Source: JAGXLC01 sp046545815
GTDB taxonomy: Bacteria; Bacteroidota; Bacteroidia; Bacteroidales; UBA12077
NCBI GenBank assembly: GCA_046545815.1
Contig: JBKGZA010000195.1
Span: forward strand, 1-5,964
DNA: 5,964 nucleotides
Direction of reading: 5' to 3'
Numbering within the stretch: position 1 is the first letter of the stretch; every line of letters begins with the position of its first letter. The notes below the pieces were generated by a model. It did not search any database. It worked only from the letters and a program-made list of their open reading frames with translations, and was not told the DNA's origin. Made by a program: the position numbers and the translations under genes. This document shows positions 1 to 4,996 of the stretch, in pieces.

Positions 1-134
1 GATCCCGGTTATTCAGCAAGAACCGCTTTACATAATATTTGATGCTTTTATGATTGTCTTCATGCTTCATTATCCGGGGATTAATACGAATATATTTTCA
101 AAACACATTGGATTTGTATTTAAAAATACTCACT
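1..134. other. AT-rich intergenic region without a gene
   Basis: I see no reading frame with gene-like properties here. The only structure is a short perfect palindrome at 116-129 (GTATTT, two bases, AAATAC), 5 bp upstream of the -33 element of the following promoter. It could be an operator, but AT-rich DNA gives such palindromes often. Confidence 0.5.
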
Positions 135-166
135 TTTGTTATTAAGAAGGGTGCTATATACTTTTA
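135..166 (+). promoter_or_regulatory. Bacteroidota-type promoter upstream of the broken glycosidase gene
   Basis: A -33 element TTTG (135-138) is followed after exactly 20 bp by TACTTTTA (159-166), which fits the Bacteroidota -7 consensus TAnnTTTG except for the last base. The expected start of transcription is about 6-8 bases further on, giving a leader of roughly 40 bases before the ATG at 214. The same two elements with the same spacing recur at 990-1021. The promoter looks intact although the gene behind it is not. Confidence 0.6.
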
Positions 167-213
167 GGATTAAAATTCTGCCCGAAAATACACAAAATAA
201 TGAGCCCTGCCTT

Positions 214-351
214 ATGAAAAAAAGAAATGTCTGTCAAAAAATTCAGCATGCAATGCTTGTTGTGGCTATCATCCCAATGTTATCCGGGGGATGTCAGAAG
301 CCTTCCCCGGAGGTCGGGTGGCCTGAGATCAACAGGGAAACCAAACCCTAA
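214..351 (+). pseudogene. N-terminal fragment of a GH106-like lipoprotein glycosidase (signal peptide and first residues)
   Basis: This 45-codon frame begins at ATG 214. MKKR is followed by a hydrophobic stretch (residues 13-23) and LSGGC with Cys27, a lipoprotein signal peptide that would place the product on a membrane surface. After Cys27 the sequence runs to VGWPEINRETKP and stops at 349-351. WPxIxxExKP resembles what comes just before the WTRWWW block at the start of mature GH106 alpha-L-rhamnosidases; that block is missing here. The protein continues in another frame at about 345, so a deletion whose length is not a multiple of three probably removed some 70 codons and shifted the frame. 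An upstream in-frame ATG at 136 lies inside the promoter and is unlikely to be used. An alternative reading is an unrelated small lipoprotein, but the rhamnosidase fragment directly after it argues against that. Confidence 0.65.
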
Positions 352-962
352 ATATTGCCGACTCACTGGATTTGGGAATAGATATGGCCAACACCGCCGG
401 CTGGCCGTTTGGCGGGCCCTGGATCGGGCCAAGACATGCCTGCAAACGTTTGGTGTATAAAAAATATCATTTTACCGGTGATCAGAATATCCGGCAAAAG
501 ATCATCTATGAACAAAACCCCCTTGCCAGGGCGGTACGCAAAAACCCGGACATTAGTGATATCCGGTATCCGGTAAGCAAGACCGACAGCCTTCAGCAAC
601 TTGCACTGGCACAGGTCCGGTTTCCCGGCAAGCTGCCTTTGGTGTGCCTCATGGCTTACTCAAACACCGAAGATGTTGTGAATATTACCGATCAGGTGAA
701 CGAAAACGGTAAACTTATCTGGCAAGTTCCTCCCGGTGAATGGGATGTTTATGCAGTTTTTCAGGGCTGGCACGGAAAGATGGTGGAAAGGGCTTCACCC
801 GGGGGAGAAGGAAATGTGATCGATCATTTCTCTAAACCTGAAAACAGAGACGACGACGGTCTGTTTACCGCAGAGGAATGGGAACCTTTCGGGTCCGGCC
901 TGATGGGTCAGGTAAGTTTAACCCCGCTGCAACGTAAAACATTTGCTTCCAATACAAAATAA
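345..962 (+). pseudogene. Central and C-terminal remnant of a GH106-like alpha-L-rhamnosidase
   Basis: The frame is open from just after a stop at 324-326 to the TAA at 960-962. Homology-like sequence starts before any ATG: ADSLDLGIDMANTAGWPFGG begins at about 357, ahead of the first possible start (TTG 372), so no natural start is left. LGIDMANTAGWPFGGPW, QLALAQVRFPGKLPL, LMAYSNTEDVVNITDQV, FQGWHGKMVERASPGGEGN and VIDHFSKP are blocks I recognise from the N-terminal part of GH106 alpha-L-rhamnosidases, enzymes of roughly 1000 residues that release rhamnose from plant or algal polysaccharides. After HFSK (about 840) the sequence jumps to EWEPFGSGLMGQVSLTP, which resembles the last residues of such proteins (SGLLGPV). 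About 700 codons in between, including the expected catalytic glutamates, appear to be deleted. Function is almost certainly lost. The family call rests on motif recognition, not a search. Confidence 0.7.
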
Positions 963-989
963 GTTGTATGTAAAATATTTTATTAAATG

Positions 990-1021
990 TTTGGTCGGCT
1001 TTAAAATTATTTCTACTTTTA
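990..1021 (+). promoter_or_regulatory. Promoter of the aromatic amino acid operon
   Basis: TTTG (990-993), 20 bp, TACTTTTA (1014-1021) matches the Bacteroidota -33/-7 pattern and repeats the elements and spacing of the promoter at 135-166. Transcription should begin near 1028, about 17 bases before the first leader peptide ATG at 1045. No other promoter is evident between here and pheA, so the two attenuators downstream would control all readthrough into the operon. Confidence 0.65.
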
Positions 1022-1044
1022 CACCCTCAAAACAGAAAAGGCTC

Positions 1045-1104
1045 ATGCGGCAAAGTCATACAAATATTTCCTTTTTTTATTTCTTCTTTTATTTTGGAAG
1101 ATAA
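1045..1104 (+). CDS. Leader peptide 1 of the Phe/Tyr attenuator (19 aa)
   Basis: The frame encodes MRQSHTNISFFYFFFYFGR and stops with TAA at 1102-1104. Residues 10-17 are all aromatic: six Phe and two Tyr in an uninterrupted run of eight codons (1072-1095). AAAAGG at 1036-1041 may act as a ribosome site, with a short spacing of 3 bases. By analogy with pheL and trpL the peptide has no role of its own; the speed at which ribosomes cross the aromatic codons would report the supply of charged tRNA-Phe (and tRNA-Tyr). The stop codon touches segment 2 of the downstream RNA switch (1106-1119), so a ribosome at the stop would mask it, while one stalled on the aromatic run would leave it free. The frame is too short for normal gene calling. 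The T-rich stretch alone could mimic such codons by chance, but its position within a complete attenuator makes this unlikely. Confidence 0.85.
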   Translation: MRQSHTNISFFYFFFYFGR

Positions 1105-1151
1105 GGGGATTATTTGTATAGATTGCAAACAGATAAGATACAAATAATCCC
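1058..1151 (+). promoter_or_regulatory. Attenuator 1: protector and antiterminator segments
   Basis: Three segments can pair in alternative ways. Segment 2 (1106-1119, GGGATTATTTGTAT) is a perfect 14-base complement of segment 3 (1138-1151, ATACAAATAATCCC), with an 18-base loop; this is the antiterminator. Segment 1 (1058-1071, ATACAAATATTTCC) nearly copies segment 3 and can pair with segment 2 over 9 contiguous bases plus C-G, C-G, T-A and a wobble; this is the protector, whose loop contains all eight aromatic codons. Segment 3 also forms the left arm of terminator 1. A ribosome stalled on the Phe/Tyr run would cover segment 1, free segment 2, and sequester segment 3 away from the terminator. 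The pairings are read directly; the switching is inferred from the enteric trp/phe model. Confidence 0.8.
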
Positions 1152-1176
1152 GGAGAAATTCGGGATTATTTTTTTT
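1143..1176 (+). terminator. Attenuator terminator 1
   Basis: AATAATCCCG (1143-1152) pairs perfectly with CGGGATTATT (1161-1170) around an 8-base loop, and T occupies 1169-1176. This is a canonical intrinsic terminator of 10 bp with a U-tract. Nine bases of its left arm (1143-1151) also belong to the antiterminator stem, so the two structures exclude each other. It lies between leader 1 and leader 2 and would abort transcription when aromatic amino acids are plentiful. Confidence 0.85.
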
Positions 1177-1197
1177 AAATCATTAAAATCAGGAACT

Positions 1198-1269
1198 ATG
1201 CGCATCCATACCTTTACATTTTTCTTTTACGGTTTTTTTAATAACTACTTTTATTTTTTTATAGAGTAA
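1198..1269 (+). CDS. Leader peptide 2 of the Phe/Tyr attenuator (23 aa)
   Basis: A second leader frame starts at ATG 1198, 21 bases after the U-tract of terminator 1. It begins MRIHTFTFFFYGFF, continues NNYFYFFIE and stops with TAA at 1267-1269. Nine Phe and three Tyr make up 12 of 23 residues. AGGA at 1191-1194 may assist initiation, with the same short 3-base spacing as in leader 1. Its beginning (MR, then HT) resembles leader 1 (MRQSHT), which suggests a duplication of the regulatory unit. As in leader 1, the stop codon directly precedes the left arm of an antiterminator (1271). Its likely role is again to sense Phe and Tyr supply by ribosome stalling, as a second checkpoint reached only by transcripts that pass terminator 1. 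Confidence 0.85.
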   Translation: MRIHTFTFFFYGFFNNYFYFFIE

Positions 1270-1315
1270 AGGGATGGATATTATAGGATATGACAAAAGC
1301 TATAATTGAAATCCC
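1204..1315 (+). promoter_or_regulatory. Attenuator 2: protector and antiterminator segments
   Basis: The antiterminator pairs GGGAT (1271-1275) with ATCCC (1311-1315) and ATTATAG (1280-1286) with CTATAAT (1300-1306), separated by a symmetric 4x4 internal loop. A protector is also available: ATCCATACC (1204-1212) pairs with GGGATGGAT (1271-1279) with a single mismatch, and CTAT (1196-1199) can add pairs with ATAG (1283-1286). The protector ends at 1212 and the first Phe codon begins at 1213, the same arrangement as in attenuator 1, where segment 1 ends at 1071 and Phe begins at 1072. The antiterminator is less stable than the perfect 14 bp stem of attenuator 1, so the two units may differ in threshold. 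Confidence 0.75.
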
Positions 1316-1340
1316 GAGGAACTTTCCCGGGTTTTTTTTT
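1313..1340 (+). terminator. Attenuator terminator 2
   Basis: CCCGAGG (1313-1319) pairs with CCCGGG (1326-1331) as a 6 bp GC stem with one bulged A and a 6-base loop, followed by nine T (1332-1340). Its first bases (1313-1315) are also used by antiterminator 2, making the structures mutually exclusive. It ends 46 bases before the pheA start codon and is the last barrier to expression of the operon. Confidence 0.85.
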
Positions 1341-1386
1341 GGCAGTTGACCATTTGAATGAGAGGTATAAACTAAACTACGAGAAA

Positions 1387-2244
1387 ATGAAACAGGTAAG
1401 TACAGAACCAATTCGTGTGGCCATTCAGGGTGGATATGGAGCTTTCCACGAAATTGCCGCTTTGCATTACTTTGGGAAGGACAATGTCGATATAGTACCG
1501 GGTCAAACCTTCAGCCAGTTGCTTAAGAACCTGGCCAATCAACATGCCGACTATGGCATCATGGCCATCGAAAACATGGTGGCAGGCAGCATCATACCCA
1601 ACTATAAGCTTCTCAAAGACTCCAATATGAAGATAATCGGTGAGATCTACCTGCGTATTAAGCAAAATCTGGTAGCCTTACCCGGTCAGACGATCGATGG
1701 CATCAAAGAAGTCTACTCCCATTCCATGGCGCTGCTGCAATGCCAGGATTTCTTCGAACAGCATCCGAACATCCGTTATATTGAAAGCCCTGATACAGCA
1801 TTAAGCGCCAAACATATTAGAGACAATGAATTAAAAGGTGTTGGTGCCATATCCAGTGAGCAGGCAGCAGTACGATATGACCTTAAGGTTATCAAAGCGG
1901 GTATAGAGAGCAATAAAAAGAACTATACCCGCTTTTTGATTTTAAAGGATCGCAACGGAGATGATGAGGAAGAAAAAGATGTCAACAAATCTTCCCTGAC
2001 CTTTGCCCTGGCCCATAAAATCGGCAGCCTGTCGAAGGTATTGTCCATATTTTCATTCCATCACATCAACCTTTCGAAGATCCAGTCATTGCCTATTATT
2101 GGTAAGGATTGGGAATACCAGTTTTATGTGGATGTGGAATTCGACGATTACGAAAGCTACCAGCAGGCCCTGAGCGCTGTTGCCCCGTTCACAAGCGGAC
2201 TGGAAATTCTGGGAGAATACAAACGCGGTAAATCCATCATTTAA
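1387..2244 (+). CDS. pheA: Prephenate dehydratase
   Basis: The 285-residue product converts prephenate to phenylpyruvate, the committed step to phenylalanine, in the cytoplasm. The catalytic domain spans about residues 9-185, with SHSMALLQC (111-119, the SHPxALxQC block) and the catalytic TRF signature at 181-183 (NYTRFLIL). An ACT regulatory domain follows (about 203-280: SLTFALAHKIGSLSKVL, then INLSKIQSLPIIGKDWEY). The usual ESRP motif of the Phe-binding ACT domain is QSLP here (233-236), which I recall as common in Bacteroidota homologues and which could alter feedback inhibition. There is no chorismate mutase domain; that activity is supplied by the third gene. I chose ATG 1387 over TTG 1306 because the upstream extension would overlap terminator 2 and 285 residues is the usual size. 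There is no Shine-Dalgarno, only an A-rich leader typical of the phylum. It is the first gene after the two attenuators. Confidence 0.93.
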   Translation: MKQVSTEPIRVAIQGGYGAFHEIAALHYFGKDNVDIVPGQTFSQLLKNLANQHADYGIMAIENMVAGSIIPNYKLLKDSNMKIIGEIYLRIKQNLVALPGQTIDGIKEVYSHSMALLQCQDFFEQHPNIRYIESPDTALSAKHIRDNELKGVGAISSEQAAVRYDLKVIKAGIESNKKNYTRFLILKDRNGDDEEEKDVNKSSLTFALAHKIGSLSKVLSIFSFHHINLSKIQSLPIIGKDWEYQFYVDVEFDDYESYQQALSAVAPFTSGLEILGEYKRGKSII

Positions 2245-2257
2245 AAAGGATTGAAAC

Positions 2258-3421
2258 ATGATTATCAAGCCGGCAGACCGATTGCAGACAGTCAAAGAGT
2301 ACTATTTCTCCAAAAAGCTTAAGGAGATTGCACGGATGGGCGATGAGGGCAAGCCGGTGCTGAATCTTGGCATCGGAAGTCCGGATAGGCCTCCTTCAGA
2401 AGAAGTGATTCAAACCCTTCAACAGGAATCGGAGAAGAATCATGCGCATGGCTACAAGGGGTATATCGGGTTGCCTGAGCTCCGTAGCGCCTTTTCGGAA
2501 TGGTATAAACGGTATTATGGCGTAACTCTGAATCCGGACAGGGAGATCCTGCCGCTTATCGGCTCCAAGGAAGGAATCCTTTACATCTCCATGGCTTTCC
2601 TCAATCACGGTGACGGGGTTCTGATCCCTGATCCCGGATACCCCACTTATCAGGCAGTTTCCCAGCTTATGGAGACCAGCATATTGACCTATGATCTGGA
2701 TGAGCAAAACAACTGGGCACCCGACTTTGAAAAACTGGAACAAATGGATCTTTCCAATGTCAAACTGATGTGGGTCAACTATCCCAATATGCCCACCGGT
2801 GCAACGGCTTCAGGGGATTTGTTTGCCAAACTGGTTGAATTTGGCCGCAAACATCATATTCTGATATGTAACGACAATCCATACAGCTTCATACTAAATG
2901 ACAAACCCCAAAGCATCCTGGAAGCAGACGGTGCGAAAGAAGTGGCCATTGAGCTCAATTCGCTCAGCAAATCCCACAACATGGCCGGCTGGCGGGTAGG
3001 TATGCTTGGCGGAAAAGATGAATACATTCAAACTGTGCAGAAAGTCAACTCGAATGTGCACTCAGGTATGTTTTATGCAGTACAGCAGGCTGCCGTTAAA
3101 GCCCTGCACCTGCCGGATGAATGGTACCGGGAGCTGAACAGCATGTATCAGAAGCGACGCACCATAGTCCGGGAGATTTTTGATCTGCTGAACTGCACCT
3201 ATTCCAAAGATGCCATCGGCTTGTTCGTATGGGCCAAAATACCTGATGAGGCAGAGGATGCGGAAACATTATCCGAAGAAATACTGCATCAAGCCAATGT
3301 ATTCATCACACCGGGCTTTATTTTCGGGGACAACGGCAAAAGATATCTGCGCATTTCCCTGTGCAGCAATGAAAAAGATTTACAGGAAGCAAAATCACGA
3401 ATTCATCAAACGATAAACTAA
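2258..3421 (+). CDS. Class I/II PLP-dependent aminotransferase, probably aromatic
   Basis: The 387-residue protein belongs to fold type I aminotransferases. Visible hallmarks are GSKEGI (102-107), NYPNMPTGA (174-182, with the cofactor-contacting Asn177), NDNPY (205-209), the PLP lysine in SLSKSHNMAGWR (Lys238, with Arg246), and a C-terminal RYLRISLC block carrying the carboxylate-binding arginine. Its sequence resembles the LL-diaminopimelate/aspartate aminotransferase group, but its place between pheA and DAHP synthase argues for transamination of phenylpyruvate (and perhaps 4-hydroxyphenylpyruvate or prephenate) with glutamate as donor. Substrate specificity cannot be read from the sequence. 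It starts 13 bases after pheA with a clear AAGGA (2246-2250) at 7 bases spacing, so it is co-transcribed. Confidence 0.9.
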   Translation: MIIKPADRLQTVKEYYFSKKLKEIARMGDEGKPVLNLGIGSPDRPPSEEVIQTLQQESEKNHAHGYKGYIGLPELRSAFSEWYKRYYGVTLNPDREILPLIGSKEGILYISMAFLNHGDGVLIPDPGYPTYQAVSQLMETSILTYDLDEQNNWAPDFEKLEQMDLSNVKLMWVNYPNMPTGATASGDLFAKLVEFGRKHHILICNDNPYSFILNDKPQSILEADGAKEVAIELNSLSKSHNMAGWRVGMLGGKDEYIQTVQKVNSNVHSGMFYAVQQAAVKALHLPDEWYRELNSMYQKRRTIVREIFDLLNCTYSKDAIGLFVWAKIPDEAEDAETLSEEILHQANVFITPGFIFGDNGKRYLRISLCSNEKDLQEAKSRIHQTIN

Positions 3422-3427
3422 ATAGCT

Positions 3428-4543
3428 ATGGCAGAAAAACTGAATTTAGAGCCTTTCACATTACCGGGCTTGAAAACAGAACGGCCCCTGGTCATTTCGG
3501 GCCCCTGCAGTGCCGAAACAGAAGAGCAAGTGCTGGATACGGCAAGGAAACTATCAAAGAACGGTGTTCAGATCTTTCGTGCGGGAATTTGGAAACCCCG
3601 TACGAGGCCGCTGAGCTTCGAAGGGCATGGGGCTAAAGCACTGAAGTGGCTTCAGAAAGCCAAACAGGAAACAGGTATGTATATGGCTACGGAAGTGGCC
3701 AACGTTAAACACGTTTATGAAGCTCTAAAATACGGAGTCGACATATTGTGGATAGGAGCCCGCACCACGGCCAATCCTTTTGCAGTGCAAGAAATCGCCG
3801 ATGCACTGAATGGAGTAGATATCCCTATTATGGTAAAGAATCCGATCAACCCGGATGTTGAACTGTGGCTTGGTGCCGTGGAACGCATCAACAATGCAGG
3901 TATAACCAAGCTTGCTGCCATTCACAGGGGCTTCTCCAGCTACGAAAGCTCAATATACAGAAATCCACCTCAGTGGGAGATACCTATTGAACTGAAGCGA
4001 AAAACCTCTGAACTGCCCATTATCACGGACCCCAGCCACATATGCGGGAACTGGGAAAACCTGTTCGATATCTCTCAGAAGGCTATGGACCTCAATTTCG
4101 ACGGGCTGATCATCGAATCACACCACAATCCTGAGGAAGCCTGGAGCGATGCCAAACAGCAGATAACACCCGAGGAGCTCAAAACCATGCTGGATAAGCT
4201 GGTGCTCAGAACTGAAAAACTGGACAAGGAACAACAGGCCACCATTGAAGAGCTGCGCGTTCAGATCGACAAGTATGACGATATGGTCATCAATACATTC
4301 CAGAAACGTATGGAGGTGGCTGAACAGATCGGGCGTTACAAGAAGGAGAACAACATTACCATTCTGCAGACCAAGCGATGGGATGAGATACTGAACAAGC
4401 GGATAAAGCAGGGTGAGATGAAAAACCTTTCACCCGACTTCATTACGAAAATTTTCCGGGCCATCCACCAGGAATCCATCAACCATCAGGAAAAGATCAT
4501 GAGCCAGGTGGAAAAAGAGATGCAGGAAAGAAAGAATGCATGA
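3428..4543 (+). CDS. aroF: Bifunctional DAHP synthase / chorismate mutase
   Basis: The 371-residue fusion joins the first step of the shikimate pathway to the first step after chorismate. Residues about 1-260 form a type I-beta (KDO8P-like) DAHP synthase, condensing phosphoenolpyruvate with erythrose 4-phosphate: SGPCSAE (24-30, metal-ligand Cys27), RAGIWKPRTRP (51-61), GARTTANPF (110-118), KNPINPDVELW (137-147), AAIHRGF (163-169) and the metal-binding DPSH (201-204). Residues about 268-358 are an all-helical AroQ-class chorismate mutase, with LRVQIDKYD (Arg277), QKRMEVAEQIGRYKKEN (292-308) and Gln354 near the position of Gln88 in the E. coli enzyme. Chorismate or prephenate bound to the mutase domain may inhibit the synthase, as reported for similar fusions. 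It starts 6 bases after the aminotransferase stop and closes the operon. The symbol varies between databases; the two activities are what is certain. No tyrA follows. Confidence 0.92.
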   Translation: MAEKLNLEPFTLPGLKTERPLVISGPCSAETEEQVLDTARKLSKNGVQIFRAGIWKPRTRPLSFEGHGAKALKWLQKAKQETGMYMATEVANVKHVYEALKYGVDILWIGARTTANPFAVQEIADALNGVDIPIMVKNPINPDVELWLGAVERINNAGITKLAAIHRGFSSYESSIYRNPPQWEIPIELKRKTSELPIITDPSHICGNWENLFDISQKAMDLNFDGLIIESHHNPEEAWSDAKQQITPEELKTMLDKLVLRTEKLDKEQQATIEELRVQIDKYDDMVINTFQKRMEVAEQIGRYKKENNITILQTKRWDEILNKRIKQGEMKNLSPDFITKIFRAIHQESINHQEKIMSQVEKEMQERKNA

Positions 4544-4614
4544 ATAAGGCTAAGACCGAGGCTAAGGCTAAGGCTAAGGCTGAGAAGAGGAGAAGACGGG
4601 AATACGGGAAGTGA
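4540..4614 (+). CDS. Possible Lys/Ala-rich micro-ORF overlapping the operon end (ATGA junction)
   Basis: An ATG at 4540-4542 overlaps the TGA of the DAHP synthase/chorismate mutase gene (ATGA) and opens a 24-codon frame, MNKAKTEAKAKAKAEKRRRR followed by EYGK, ending at 4612-4614. The arrangement would allow translational coupling, and the peptide would be very basic. Most of it is produced by a hexamer repeat (4548-4583), so it may be fortuitous. I know of no family for it. Confidence 0.2.
   Translation: MNKAKTEAKAKAKAEKRRRREYGK
4548..4583 (+). repeat. Hexanucleotide tandem repeat (GGCTAA)
   Basis: Six consecutive hexamers follow the operon stop codon: GGCTAA, GACCGA, GGCTAA three times, then GGCTGA. 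It is a simple-sequence repeat, five bases past the stop codon, that probably arose by slippage and is a candidate for length variation between strains. Confidence 0.8.
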
Positions 4615-4617
4615 GTA

Positions 4618-4639
4618 GAGACATGCCGTGGCGTGTCTC
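4618..4639. repeat. Palindromic repeat (GAGACATGCC / GGCGTGTCTC)
   Basis: GAGACATGCC (4618-4627) and GGCGTGTCTC (4630-4639) form a 10 bp stem with one T-G wobble around two bases. It resembles the GAGACnnGCC palindromes I associate with dispersed intergenic repeats in Bacteroidota. It is the first strong hairpin after the aromatic operon, 75 bases past the stop, and may protect the 3' end of the transcript or stop transcription, but no T-run follows. Confidence 0.55.
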
Positions 4640-4781
4640 GTCGGCTGGAAGGAAATTATTCAACGTGGCAATAAACCGGGGAAGAGAAAGTAGTGAGTTT
4701 TGAATAGTGAAACAGTAAGTAGGCAGTAAGCAGACTCCAAGTAACTCGCTTGAGATTACTTTGAAATACAATGAACATATG

Positions 4782-4807
4782 TTAGCTTTGGCGGTGCATA
4801 AAGCTAA
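4782..4807. repeat. Inverted repeat TTAGCTTT / AAAGCTAA
   Basis: TTAGCTTT (4782-4789) and AAAGCTAA (4800-4807) form a perfect 8 bp stem with a 10-base loop. It opens a compact structured block that also includes the palindrome at 4842-4857. There is no T-run after it. Confidence 0.5.
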
Positions 4808-4841
4808 GCGGGCATTTAGTGCGGGTGGGGCCTTCAGGGAT

Positions 4842-4857
4842 CCCGATGGCTATCGGG
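4842..4857. repeat. Palindrome CCCGAT / ATCGGG
   Basis: CCCGAT (4842-4847) and ATCGGG (4852-4857) flank GGCT. The element is of the CCCGATnnnnATCGGG type that I recall as frequent between genes in Bacteroidota. CCTT (4831-4834) and AAGG (4860-4863) may extend it. It may be a mobile or regulatory repeat; its role is unknown. Confidence 0.5.
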
Positions 4858-4950
4858 TAAAGGGCGCGGGAGCGGGAAAGGTCATTAAGATCTTATGTAC
4901 GCAAATTTTCTTAAAATATAGATGACCAATTAAATGCACCCATTAGGCGC

Positions 4951-4996
4951 TTACCGGTCAAATTCTTGCTTTTTTTGGCAAAAACTTGGCCGGTAA
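4951..4996. repeat. Long two-stem hairpin between convergent genes
   Basis: TTACCGGTCAA (4951-4961) pairs with TTGGCCGGTAA (4986-4996) with one G-T wobble. Inside it TTGC (4966-4969) pairs with GCAA (4978-4981), across a symmetric ATTC/AAAC internal loop, leaving an 8-base T-rich apex. It is the strongest dyad of the intergenic region, about 130 bases downstream of the deoC stop. It may contribute to transcript ending on either strand, although no T-tract follows the stem on either side. Confidence 0.5.

Noticed and set aside
136..213. Upstream ATG 136 in frame with the lipoprotein fragment
   Set aside because: It lies between the -33 and -7 promoter elements, so it would not be on the transcript, and it would put about 26 residues before the signal peptide.
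1045..1200. T-box riboswitch or protein-binding operator as the explanation for the operon leader
   Set aside because: I found no T-box consensus, and the aromatic leader frames plus shared arms fit ribosome-mediated attenuation without extra assumptions.
1306..1386. N-terminal extension of PheA from TTG 1306
   Set aside because: It would translate across terminator 2 and its U-tract, has no family similarity, and ATG 1387 gives the usual 285-residue enzyme.
4756..4763. TTACTTTG as a -7 promoter element before the structured block at 4782
   Set aside because: The second base deviates from TAnnTTTG and no TTTG-like -33 element lies about 20 bp upstream.
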